A model generated the notes under the pieces. That model made no database searches. It was not told the origin of the DNA and saw only the letters and a list, made by a program, of their open reading frames with translations. A DNA stretch of 10,383 bases from Gemmatimonadota bacterium (lineage in GTDB: Bacteria > Gemmatimonadota > Gemmatimonadetes > Gemmatimonadales > Gemmatimonadaceae), in NCBI GenBank assembly GCA_947475795.1, contig CANJOX010000089.1:1-10383 (forward strand), written 5' to 3'. This document shows, one piece after another, positions 1-6,477 of this stretch; within the stretch, counting starts at the first letter, position 1; each line of letters starts with the position of its first letter. The translations under genes and the position numbers were made by a program.

Positions 1-300
1 GCGGTGTGGACCAAAACCTGCGCCGGGTGCCACGAATCGAAGGATGTGACCAGCGCCGACTTCCGCACGAAGTGGGTGGGGCGGAATCTGTTTGAGTTGT
101 ACGAGCAGATCCGGACCACGATGCCGGACGACGCGCCGGGCACGCTGAGCGCTGACGAGTACACCAATTCCCTGGCGTACATTCTCAAACTCAACGGCCT
201 GCCGGCCGGCGAGACGAAGCTCGTGGCGGACTCGGCCACCATGTCGGCGCTCAAGTTCGAACTGCCGGCGCCCCCGCCGGGCGTACGGCTGGACCAGTAG
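1..300 (+). CDS. C-type cytochrome, C-terminal part (5' end outside window)
   Basis: The reading frame is open from the first base and ends at TAG 298-300, so this is the 3' end of a longer gene. Codons 7-11 read CAGCH, the CxxCH motif that binds haem c covalently. Met at in-window codon 41 (121-123), in the context IRTTMPDD, is the likely distal haem ligand, and the helix around EYTNSLAYILKLNGLPAG is the usual last helix of a class I cytochrome c. The protein should act in the periplasm as an electron carrier or as the haem domain of a dehydrogenase. The missing N-terminus means a fusion, for example to a quinoprotein dehydrogenase, cannot be excluded. The tail after the last helix ends in a proline-rich stretch (ELPAPPPG). 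The family is clear; the specific partner is unknown. No convincing terminator follows the stop codon. Confidence 0.87.
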   Translation, partial: AVWTKTCAGCHESKDVTSADFRTKWVGRNLFELYEQIRTTMPDDAPGTLSADEYTNSLAYILKLNGLPAGETKLVADSATMSALKFELPAPPPGVRLDQ

Positions 301-381
301 GCGATCGCTGACGCGCGGTGCGCCGCCGCCGTCGCCGGTGCATAAATATTCCGTCATCGGCACGCAGATGCGGCCGCGATA

Positions 382-410
382 TTGACAGCGGTCGCGGCGC
401 ACCGTACCCT
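382..410 (+). promoter_or_regulatory. Candidate sigma70-type promoter for the susC/susD unit
   Basis: TTGACA (382-387) is a perfect -35 box. It is followed after exactly 17 bases by TACCCT (405-410), which keeps the three most conserved -10 bases (T1, A2, T6). The predicted transcription start is near 417, giving a leader of about 335 bases. The AT-rich island at 341-352 lies about 30 bp upstream of the -35 box. Promoter consensus in this phylum is poorly known, so this is a motif-based call. Confidence 0.45.
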
Positions 411-421
411 CTCGCGGTGGT

Positions 422-438
422 CGTCGGTCCAACCGACG
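422..438 (+). promoter_or_regulatory. 17-bp inverted repeat at the predicted transcript start
   Basis: CGTCGGT-CCA-ACCGACG is a perfect 7-bp dyad with a 3-base centre, starting about 5 bases after the predicted transcription start. Further copies of the half-site occur at 447-452 (ACCGAC) and 495-500 (GTCGGT). It may be an operator for a dimeric regulator or a 5'-end RNA hairpin; the sequence does not decide between them. Confidence 0.4.
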
Positions 439-661
439 CGGTCTGAACCGACTGTGGCGCGGGAAGTCTCCGCCGCCCTCGGTGACGGATCGCCGTCGGT
501 CGCTGTTCTTCCACCGATCACACCGTTGTTTCGCAGTTTCCCACCGCGTGCCTCGCACGTACCCGGGGTCGATGCGCGATTGTCCGCTGCGTCGGCCCGT
601 ACCCTCGCGCCTATCGGGTGTTCCGGCACCCGTGCACCGTAGTGACACGGTCCGTCCGCTT

Positions 662-681
662 CCGCACGCCTCGGCGTGCGG
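662..681 (+). promoter_or_regulatory. Leader hairpin 1 upstream of susC-like gene
   Basis: CCGCACGCC and GGCGTGCGG are fully complementary around a 2-base centre. In RNA this gives about 8 GC-rich base pairs closed by a CUCG tetraloop. No run of T follows, so it is not an intrinsic terminator. It sits about 70 bases before the start codon. Confidence 0.5.
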
Positions 682-700
682 GGCCGGGCCGTGGCATGTT

Positions 701-719
701 CGGCCACACTGGGTGGCCG
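701..719 (+). promoter_or_regulatory. Leader hairpin 2 with competing partner, before the susC-like ribosome binding site
   Basis: CGGCCAC (701-707) pairs perfectly with GTGGCCG (713-719) around the loop ACTGG. The same GCCAC (703-707) can instead pair with an upstream GTGGC (691-695), so two mutually exclusive folds are possible. The hairpin ends 19 bases before the ribosome binding site. No T run follows, which argues against a terminator. Confidence 0.45.
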
Positions 720-732
720 TTGAGTGATCCAG

Positions 733-745
733 CTCTCTGAGGGAG
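733..745 (+). promoter_or_regulatory. Ribosome binding site of the susC-like gene, inside a small inverted repeat
   Basis: GAGGGAG (739-745) lies 7 bases before ATG 753 and fixes that start. CTCTC (733-737) can pair with GGGAG (741-745), with one U-G wobble and a UGA loop, so part of the binding site could be masked in the mRNA. Confidence 0.55.
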
Positions 746-752
746 TCACGAG

Positions 753-3700
753 ATGCGATTGTTCGGACCCGTCGCGACTGATCGTGGCGAGCACAACTGC
801 TCGCCGCATCATTCCGTTGTTCGCCGCCCACTGGCCGCCGCATGTGCACGTCTTGCCCTGCTGACGGGGCTGGTCGTCGCCTCCTTGACCGCGGCCCCGC
901 GTGCGGAAGCACAGGGTGCCGGCGGGACCATCAGCGGTCGCGTCACTGACGCGGCCACGGGCAATCCGGTCGCGCAGGTGCGCGTGCTGGTTGCCGGTAC
1001 GCAAAACGGTACGCTCACGGCCGACAACGGCCGCTACACGCTGCGCGTCACCACCACCGGTGCGGTCACGCTGGACGTGAACCGGATCGGCTACGAAGCG
1101 CAGAAGGTCACGGTCACGGTCGGCGCCACGCCGGTGGTCGCCGACGTTCAGATCAAGCAGGCCGCCTTCTCGCTCGCCGCCGTCGTCACGACGGTGACCG
1201 GCCAGCAGCGTAAGGTCGAACTGGCGAACGCCACGGCGCAGATCAACGTGGCCGAGAAGATCGCTGAACTCCCCGTGTCGAACATGGGTAGCCTGCTCTC
1301 CGGCCGTACCTCCAGCGTGCAGGTCGTGCAGACCGGCGCCACGGGTACCGGCTCGCGTATCCGCATTCGCGGCCAGAACTCGTTCTCGCTGTCGAACGAT
1401 CCCATCGTCGTCATCGATGGTGTGCGCGCCACGTCGACCACCAACAACGCACTCGGCGTCGGTGGCTCGGGTCCGTCCCGTCTCGACGACATCAACCCCT
1501 CCGAAATCGAGACCATCGAAATCGTGAAGGGCCCGTCGGCGGCCACGCTCTACGGCACCGAAGCGGCCAACGGCGTGGTGGTCATCACGACCAAGCGCGG
1601 GAAGTCGGGCAAGACGAGCTACAGCCTCAGCGTCGAGAACGGCAAGCTTGAAAACACGGCCGTGTATCCCGATCTGTGGACGCTGTGGGGCCGGACGGCC
1701 GCCTCGCCCACTCGGGCCGTGCCCTGCTTGCTGACCGCCGTGTCCCTCGGCACCTGCACGTCGGTGGATTCGCTCTCGCATGGCAACATCCTGAACGATC
1801 CGAGCCTCAGCCCGATCGGCGACGGTAGCCGTCGTCAGTACAACCTGCAGGCGTCGGGCGGTAACGATAAGGTCCAGTTCTTCGTGTCGGGTCAGACCGA
1901 AGGCGAAACGGGCATCTACAAGCTGCCGGACAACGAAATCGCGCGTCTCAAGGCCCGTCGCGGCGTGACCGAGCTGCCGTCGGACATCGTGCGTCCGAAT
2001 GCGCTGGCCCGTAACAGCTTCCGCGCGAATGTGAACGCCGAGCTCCGCAAGGGACTCTTCGTGCAGGCGTCCTCGGGCTATGTGAACAGCGACCTGCGTT
2101 TGCCGCAGAACGAAGACAACGGCAACGGGCTCATGGTGCTCGCGCTTGGTGGACCGTGGCGCGCCGACCTGGTCGATGCGCAGGGCGATTCGCTCCGTGG
2201 CTATCGCGCCTTCATGCTGGGTGACGTCCTCTCGCAGACCACCAAGCAGGGGCTCAACCGGTTCATCAACAGCGTGTCCGCCCAGTGGACGCCCACCACG
2301 TGGCTCTCCACGCGTGCCGCGATCGGTTCGGACTACACCGACCGCAACGACCTCTTCATCGCGAAGGTGGGTGAAGGCCCGAATACCGGCACGGTCCGTC
2401 AGGGCAACATCACGAGCCAGCGCGTCGACATCAATCAGCAGACCGCCGACTACGGTGCCACCGGCACGTTCCAGCTGACCGATTGGATGAAGTCGACCAC
2501 GAGCGTCGGTATGCAGTACATCCGCAACGCCGTGGGCTCCACGGCCGGTACGGGTATCGGCCTGCCGCCGGGCGGTGTCACGGTGTCCTCCGCCGCCACG
2601 CGCAGCAGCACGCAGAGCATCAGCGAGCGCCGCACGCTCGGCTACTACGTGGAGCAGCAGGTCGCCCTGCGCGATCGCTTGTTCATCACGGGTGGCATGC
2701 GTCGCGACGCCGCCAGCGCGTTCGGTGCCAACACGCGCGCCGTGTACTATCCGAAGCTCGGCGCCTCGTGGCTCATCTCCGACGAGACGTTCCTCCCGCT
2801 CCCCGAGTTCGTGAACTCGCTGCGTCTGCGCGGCACCTATGGCGCGTCGGGTCAGATCCCGGGTGCCACCGACGCCGTGCGCTTCTACTCGCCGGGTCCG
2901 CTGACCACGGCCAGCGGCGACGCCCCGGCCGCGTCGATCGGGTCGCTGGGTAACGCCAACCTCAAGCCGGAGTACTCGGCCGAGACCGAGTTCGGTTTCG
3001 ACCTGGCCATGTTCTCCGGTGCCACGAACATCGAAGTGACGTCGTACAACAAGAGCACGACCGACGCCCTCATCCGCCGGCAGATCGCGCCGTCGCTGTC
3101 GGGGCTGACCACGCAGTTCGTGAACATCGGCAACATCAAGAACCAGGGTGCCGAGTTCACGTGGAACCAGCGCGTGATCGATGGTGAGGCGGCGGCGCTC
3201 TCGTTCACGTTCACGGGCTCCACGAACAAGAACCGCATGACGAAGCTGGGCGAGGGCGTGAACCCCATCGCCTCCGGCAATCGCAATACGCAGCAGAATC
3301 GTCCGGGCTATCCGTTGTTCGGCCTGTGGGACAAGACGATCAGCTTCGACGACAAGAACGGCGACGGCATCATCACCTTCAATTCGAACAAGGCGTTGAG
3401 CGAGTTGACGTTCAGCGACACGGCGGTGTACCAGGGCAACACGTTCCCGACGCGTGAAGTCGCGTTCTCGCCGACGCTCGAGCTGTTCAAGAAGAAGCTC
3501 CGGATCACGGGGCAGGTGGACAGCAAGTGGGGCTTCAAGAAGTTCAACAACACGCTGCGTCACCAGTGCATGAACGGCGTGACCTGCCGCGGTCGTTACG
3601 ACAAGAGCGCCTCGCTGCAGGAACAGGCCAACGCGCTCGCCACGTCGCAGGCGGTGTACACGGGCATGTTCGAGAACGGATCGTTCACGCGCTTCCGTGA

Positions 3701-3920
3701 ACTGGCGGTGGCGTACGAAATGCCGACCAAGTGGGCCAACGCCGTCCGCGCCTCGCGCTGGAGCGTCGTCCTGACCGGCCGCAATCTCGGCGTGATCACC
3801 GACTACACCGGTGTGGATCCGGAAGCGGCCCAGTCCAACAACGACGATCGCGGCAACGAGGAGTACTTCTCCACGCCGCCGCTGCGCATCATGACGCTGC
3901 GCATGAACTTCTCCTTCTGA
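753..3920 (+). CDS. SusC/RagA-type TonB-dependent outer-membrane receptor
   Basis: This 1055-residue protein should form the outer-membrane barrel that imports a bulky substrate using TonB energy, with the downstream SusD-like protein as its lid. A signal peptide covers residues 1-53 (hydrophobic core about 34-47, cleavage after AEA). A carboxypeptidase-like regulatory domain spans about 57-133 (SGRVTDAATGNPV). A TonB-box-like segment LAAVVTTVTG lies at 141-150 and the plug at about 150-285. The plug includes RIRIRGQNS (203-210), DPIVVIDGVR and the SusC signature YGTEAANGVVVITTKRG (267-283). The rest is the beta-barrel, ending in LRMNFSF with the C-terminal Phe needed for barrel assembly. DKNGDGII (867-874) is the calcium-type loop usual in SusC proteins. 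Cys pairs at 325/335 and 939/945 may form loop disulfides. ATG 753 is supported by the GAGGGAG site 7 bases upstream. The substrate cannot be inferred from the sequence. Confidence 0.97.
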   Translation: MRLFGPVATDRGEHNCSPHHSVVRRPLAAACARLALLTGLVVASLTAAPRAEAQGAGGTISGRVTDAATGNPVAQVRVLVAGTQNGTLTADNGRYTLRVTTTGAVTLDVNRIGYEAQKVTVTVGATPVVADVQIKQAAFSLAAVVTTVTGQQRKVELANATAQINVAEKIAELPVSNMGSLLSGRTSSVQVVQTGATGTGSRIRIRGQNSFSLSNDPIVVIDGVRATSTTNNALGVGGSGPSRLDDINPSEIETIEIVKGPSAATLYGTEAANGVVVITTKRGKSGKTSYSLSVENGKLENTAVYPDLWTLWGRTAASPTRAVPCLLTAVSLGTCTSVDSLSHGNILNDPSLSPIGDGSRRQYNLQASGGNDKVQFFVSGQTEGETGIYKLPDNEIARLKARRGVTELPSDIVRPNALARNSFRANVNAELRKGLFVQASSGYVNSDLRLPQNEDNGNGLMVLALGGPWRADLVDAQGDSLRGYRAFMLGDVLSQTTKQGLNRFINSVSAQWTPTTWLSTRAAIGSDYTDRNDLFIAKVGEGPNTGTVRQGNITSQRVDINQQTADYGATGTFQLTDWMKSTTSVGMQYIRNAVGSTAGTGIGLPPGGVTVSSAATRSSTQSISERRTLGYYVEQQVALRDRLFITGGMRRDAASAFGANTRAVYYPKLGASWLISDETFLPLPEFVNSLRLRGTYGASGQIPGATDAVRFYSPGPLTTASGDAPAASIGSLGNANLKPEYSAETEFGFDLAMFSGATNIEVTSYNKSTTDALIRRQIAPSLSGLTTQFVNIGNIKNQGAEFTWNQRVIDGEAAALSFTFTGSTNKNRMTKLGEGVNPIASGNRNTQQNRPGYPLFGLWDKTISFDDKNGDGIITFNSNKALSELTFSDTAVYQGNTFPTREVAFSPTLELFKKKLRITGQVDSKWGFKKFNNTLRHQCMNGVTCRGRYDKSASLQEQANALATSQAVYTGMFENGSFTRFRELAVAYEMPTKWANAVRASRWSVVLTGRNLGVITDYTGVDPEAAQSNNDDRGNEEYFSTPPLRIMTLRMNFSF

Positions 3921-3934
3921 GACGACTCACCTCC

Positions 3935-5293
3935 ATGCGATTCTTCAATTCAACACGCCGGGTGATCCGTCCAGTGGGCGCCATGGCTGCCGCGTTTGCG
4001 GTGGCCGGGTGCAGCACGGACCTTCTCTCGGTTCCCACGCCTGACGTGATCGCCGAGCAGGCCATCGGTGGCAGCCTTGGTGTGACCACGCTGCGCAACG
4101 GCGCCATGCAGGACTTCATCGTGTCGTACTCCGGTACCCAGGACGGGTTCGTGGTCGTCTCTGGAAACCTGGGCGATGAGCTCAATACCACGGATACCTT
4201 CGCCGACCGGTACAACACGGACGGACGCAACTCGAGTGAAGTCCTCGGTGGTGCCGTGCAAACGCCCTACGTCCAGCTGCAACTGGCGCGCGCCAGTCTC
4301 GCGTCGGCCATCGAGAAGTGGATCGTGGCGAAGCCGACGACCGCAGCCGCGAAAGACTCACTCAGTGAGATGTACGCGATTCGCGGCTTTACCGAGACGG
4401 CGTTCGGTGAGGGCTGGTGCTCCGGCGTGCCGTTCAGCAAGGTCGGTGCGAACGGTGACTTCGAGTATGGCAGCCCGCAGACGACGGCGCAGGTCTATAC
4501 CCGTGCCGGCGCGTCGATGGACAGCGCACTCGCGAACGCCACGGGTGTGAACTACCGTAGCCTGGCCGCGATCGGCAAGGCGCGCGTGCTGCTCGATCAG
4601 GGGCAGTTCGCTCAGGCGGCCGCAGCGGTGAGCGGCGTGGCCACGAGCTTCAAGTATGTGCTCAGCCACTCGATCGCCACCGGTCGTCAGACCAACGGCC
4701 TCTGGTCGGCGATGTACAACGCCGGCACGCGATACACGGTGACCACGAACGAAGGCACGAACGGTATCGACTACCTCGTCACGCCGGCGGATCCGCGTGT
4801 GCCTTGGGTGGCAACGGCCAACCTTGGTTTCGACGGGACCAGCACGAACTTGCCGCGCCAGCTCAAGTACACGTCGCAGTCTGCGCCGTTCACGCTGGCC
4901 GACGGGATCGAAGCGCGTCTCATTGAAGCCGAAGCGCGTTTGCAGGGTGGAACGCAGGCGGATCGCGATGCGGTCTTCGCCCTGCTGAACACGTTGCGGG
5001 CCACGGGCATCACCCCGGCCATTGCGGCGATGGCGACGTCGCCGGCCACGCAGGCTGCGGCCGTGGACATGCTCTTCAAGGAGCGCGCGTACTGGCTGTT
5101 CCTGACCGGCCATCGTCTGGGTGACATGCGCCGCCTGATCCGTCAGTACGGCCGCACCGCGGCCACGGTCTTCCCGGTGGGCAACATGCGGTACCGTCCC
5201 GGCAACACCTACGGCAACGATGTGAACCTCGTGATTCCGTTCATCGAGCGGAACAATCCGAAGTTCGCCGGCTGCCTCGACCGCAACCCGTAA
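3935..5293 (+). CDS. SusD/RagB-type surface lipoprotein, partner of the receptor
   Basis: This 452-residue protein starts 14 bases after the receptor stop codon and should cap the SusC barrel and bind its substrate. MRFFNSTRRVIRPVGAMAAA is a lipoprotein signal with a lipobox VAGC; Cys26 would be lipidated. The middle (about 110-235) is helical and TPR-like, as in SusD. The C-terminal part carries the family signature ERAYWLFLTGHRLGDMRRL (383-401), preceded by IEARLIEAEARL (325-336). At 452 residues it is shorter than many Bacteroidota SusD proteins (often 500-600). An upstream in-frame start at 3731 is rejected because it lies inside the receptor gene and would bury the lipoprotein signal. 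There is no clear Shine-Dalgarno sequence before 3935, so translation may be coupled to the receptor gene. The stop codon sits in the loop of an inverted repeat (5283-5305). The ligand is unknown. Confidence 0.94.
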   Translation: MRFFNSTRRVIRPVGAMAAAFAVAGCSTDLLSVPTPDVIAEQAIGGSLGVTTLRNGAMQDFIVSYSGTQDGFVVVSGNLGDELNTTDTFADRYNTDGRNSSEVLGGAVQTPYVQLQLARASLASAIEKWIVAKPTTAAAKDSLSEMYAIRGFTETAFGEGWCSGVPFSKVGANGDFEYGSPQTTAQVYTRAGASMDSALANATGVNYRSLAAIGKARVLLDQGQFAQAAAAVSGVATSFKYVLSHSIATGRQTNGLWSAMYNAGTRYTVTTNEGTNGIDYLVTPADPRVPWVATANLGFDGTSTNLPRQLKYTSQSAPFTLADGIEARLIEAEARLQGGTQADRDAVFALLNTLRATGITPAIAAMATSPATQAAAVDMLFKERAYWLFLTGHRLGDMRRLIRQYGRTAATVFPVGNMRYRPGNTYGNDVNLVIPFIERNNPKFAGCLDRNP

Positions 5294-5305
5294 GCTTCGG
5301 GTTGC
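5283..5305 (+). other. Inverted repeat enclosing the SusD stop codon
   Basis: GCAACCCG (5283-5290) and CGGGTTGC (5298-5305) are perfect complements. The 7-base loop TAAGCTT contains the stop codon. It lies directly before the terminator hairpin and may act as a second 3'-end structure that stabilises the mRNA. Confidence 0.55.
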
Positions 5306-5311
5306 CGCAAT

Positions 5312-5352
5312 GCAAAAGGCCGCCGGTGCACTGTGCACCGGCGGCCTTTTGC
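5312..5352. terminator. Bidirectional intrinsic terminator between convergent genes
   Basis: GCAAAAGGCCGCCGGTGCA (5312-5330) and its exact reverse complement (5334-5352) form a 19-bp perfect stem around the loop CTG. It can be extended to 5309-5355 through one U-G wobble. AAAA on the left arm and TTTT on the right arm give a U tract for either direction of transcription. It begins 18 bases after the SusD stop and 24 bases from the stop of the minus-strand aldolase-like gene, so it should end both transcripts. Confidence 0.95.
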
Positions 5353-5376
5353 GTTCCGACAGGTCAGCGAAACGGC

Positions 5377-6354
5377 TTACCGACCCGCAACGCCACGGCC
5401 AATGTCGACGGCCTTGAAGCCCGGCTCACCCCAACCGATCACGAAGACGCTGAATCCCTGCTTCATGCGCATCTCGATGTCCGCGGCGCCGGCCGGATAG
5501 CCGCAGGGCACGTTGAATTCCTTGCAGGCCGCCAGCACGGATTGGATGGCCGCTTCCCACGCCTTCTCGTCGAAGGTACGCTTGCCGGCCGCGTCGGTGG
5601 TGCTGAACACGCCACGCAGCGTGCCGGCGCCGGGGAAGAGCACGCCCACGCCCTTCACGGCGGCGATCTCACGCACCTTGGCGAGACCCGCCTTGCTCTC
5701 CACGATCGTGAAGTTGTACAGCTCGCCCTTGGGGTTGAGTGGCCACAGATCGGCCTTGGTCTTGTACTCGGCCGGCGTCATCCCCCACATCGCTGCCGCG
5801 TCGCCCACGTCGTCCGAGCGGGTGCCGCCCTGCGACTTGAAGCGCATGGCCGCGAGCCCCTGCTTGAGCTCCTCCGGGCTCTCCACGCCCACGAAGACGA
5901 TGCCGGTCACGCCGAGGTTGAGCTGCTGCCCGATCCGCTTGACGGCCAGCGCTGGGTCGGGCGCGATTTCGTGTGTCTTGACGAAGATCGGGTGCGTGAA
6001 GCGGGGCGACGCGCCTTTCTGGAGGGCGCCCTGATCGCTCATCCCCTTGGCGAAGGCCGCGAACTGCGGGAGGGCGGCATCGAAGTCGCCTTCCATGCTG
6101 CCGTCGAAGATGTAGTCCGCCCGCTTGAACGCGAGCGCGTCGGCGGCGAGCTGTGCCGGCGACTTGACGGAGTCGGCGGGGAGGGGCGGGGCACCGGGAC
6201 GGGTGCGACGGTTGGCCGGACCGTACAGCCCGAACACCGGCTGCTTCTTGGCGATCAGGTCGATCACGGGATTGAGGCGCGGCTGAGCGTGCAGGGGGGA
6301 GAGCGAGCTCAGCGAGACGGCCACGGCGGCCGACAGCATCCAGCAAGGGCGCAC
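5377..6354 (-). CDS. Exported HpcH/HpaI aldolase-fold protein with altered active site
   Basis: The predicted protein has 325 residues. It starts at GTG 6354-6352 behind GGAGGA (6366-6361) with 6 bases between; an ATG five codons later is the alternative. Residues 1-23 form a signal peptide (core LSAAVAVSLSSLS, cleavage after LHA), so it acts outside the cytoplasm, unlike classical members of the family. The fold is recognisable from GIVFVGVESPEELKQGLAAM (151-170), the VES strand with Glu219, GVGVLFPG (235-242) and the last strand FSVFVIGWG (301-309). By eye, against E. coli HpaI, the base His45 aligns with Met87, Arg70 with Lys126 and the metal ligand Asp175 with Thr245; only Glu149 (here Glu219) is kept. 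It may use another chemistry or may only bind a ligand. The family is fairly certain; the activity is unknown. It runs convergently to the susC/susD unit and divergently from the DUF1592 unit. Confidence 0.82.
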   Translation of the reverse strand: MRPCWMLSAAVAVSLSSLSPLHAQPRLNPVIDLIAKKQPVFGLYGPANRRTRPGAPPLPADSVKSPAQLAADALAFKRADYIFDGSMEGDFDAALPQFAAFAKGMSDQGALQKGASPRFTHPIFVKTHEIAPDPALAVKRIGQQLNLGVTGIVFVGVESPEELKQGLAAMRFKSQGGTRSDDVGDAAAMWGMTPAEYKTKADLWPLNPKGELYNFTIVESKAGLAKVREIAAVKGVGVLFPGAGTLRGVFSTTDAAGKRTFDEKAWEAAIQSVLAACKEFNVPCGYPAGAADIEMRMKQGFSVFVIGWGEPGFKAVDIGRGVAGR

Positions 6355-6401
6355 GGAGGTTCCTCCAGGTGGGAAGGGGGCAAAGGCGCCCCGGTACCGC
6401 G

Positions 6402-6430
6402 TATATGCCCCCCAACGAGATCGAGGGCAA
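6402..6430 (-). promoter_or_regulatory. Candidate promoter of the aldolase-like gene
   Basis: On the minus strand TTGCCC (6430-6425) and CATATA (6407-6402) are separated by 17 bases. The -35 box matches consensus at 4 of 6 bases and the -10 box at only 3, so this is a tentative call. It would give a leader of roughly 40 bases before GTG 6354. Confidence 0.3.
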
Positions 6431-6441
6431 GAGCGTTGAAG

Positions 6442-6460
6442 CCGTCCGTCCGTCCGTCCG
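6442..6460. repeat. CCGT tetranucleotide tandem repeat
   Basis: Four full CCGT units (6442-6457) are followed by a partial CCG (6458-6460). The array lies in non-coding DNA about 12 bp upstream of the candidate minus-strand -35 box and about 130 bp upstream of the DUF1592 gene. Short arrays like this can change length by strand slippage and so alter promoter spacing; four to five units is short, so the effect may be small. Confidence 0.85.
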
Positions 6461-6467
6461 GCTCGCC

Positions 6468-6477
6468 GACCGCGGTC
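6468..6477. promoter_or_regulatory. 10-bp palindrome, possible operator
   Basis: GACCGCGGTC is a perfect palindrome in the divergent control region, 8 bp after the CCGT array. A regulator bound here could affect either promoter. In GC-rich DNA a 10-bp palindrome can also occur by chance. Confidence 0.25.

Larger units (their letters stand above)
301..752 (+). other. 452-bp intergenic region: promoter plus structured leader of the susC-like gene
   Basis: This gap contains no convincing gene; the short open frames in it have GC-driven composition and no ribosome binding site. It holds an AT-rich island (341-352, CATAAATATTCC), a candidate promoter (382-410), and then about 335 bases of probable leader with several short GC-rich inverted repeats: 422-438, 484-497, 636-651, 662-681 and 701-719. 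A small hairpin, 733-745, covers the ribosome binding site. No known riboswitch consensus was recognised. The spacing suggests that everything after about 417 is transcribed as the 5' untranslated region of the receptor mRNA; this is inferred, not shown. Confidence 0.6.

Noticed and set aside
662..719. Leader hairpins as an intrinsic terminator for the upstream cytochrome gene
   Set aside because: Neither stem is followed by a T run, and they lie more than 360 bases after the cytochrome stop codon.
382..727. Two small plus-strand open frames (382-642 and 482-727) in the leader region
   Set aside because: Non-ATG starts, no ribosome binding sites, arginine- or proline-rich composition and no family resemblance. 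A leader peptide ending at 727 cannot be fully excluded but has no positive support.
3351..3374. DKNGDGII loop in the receptor as a dockerin or EF-hand domain
   Set aside because: This single loop is a routine feature of SusC-type barrels; no second loop or dockerin context is present.
354..3563. Very long minus-strand open frame (1069 codons) opposite the susC-like gene
   Set aside because: Its product is dominated by Arg, Gly, Val, Ala and His as expected from the antisense frame of a high-GC gene. It matches no family and lies wholly over a clear receptor gene.
3731..3934. Upstream in-frame start for the SusD-like gene
   Set aside because: It lies inside the receptor coding region and would place 68 arginine-rich residues before a well-formed lipoprotein signal.
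6442..6460. CCGT array as part of a CRISPR or larger repeat system
   Set aside because: The unit is four bases with no spacers; it is a simple microsatellite.
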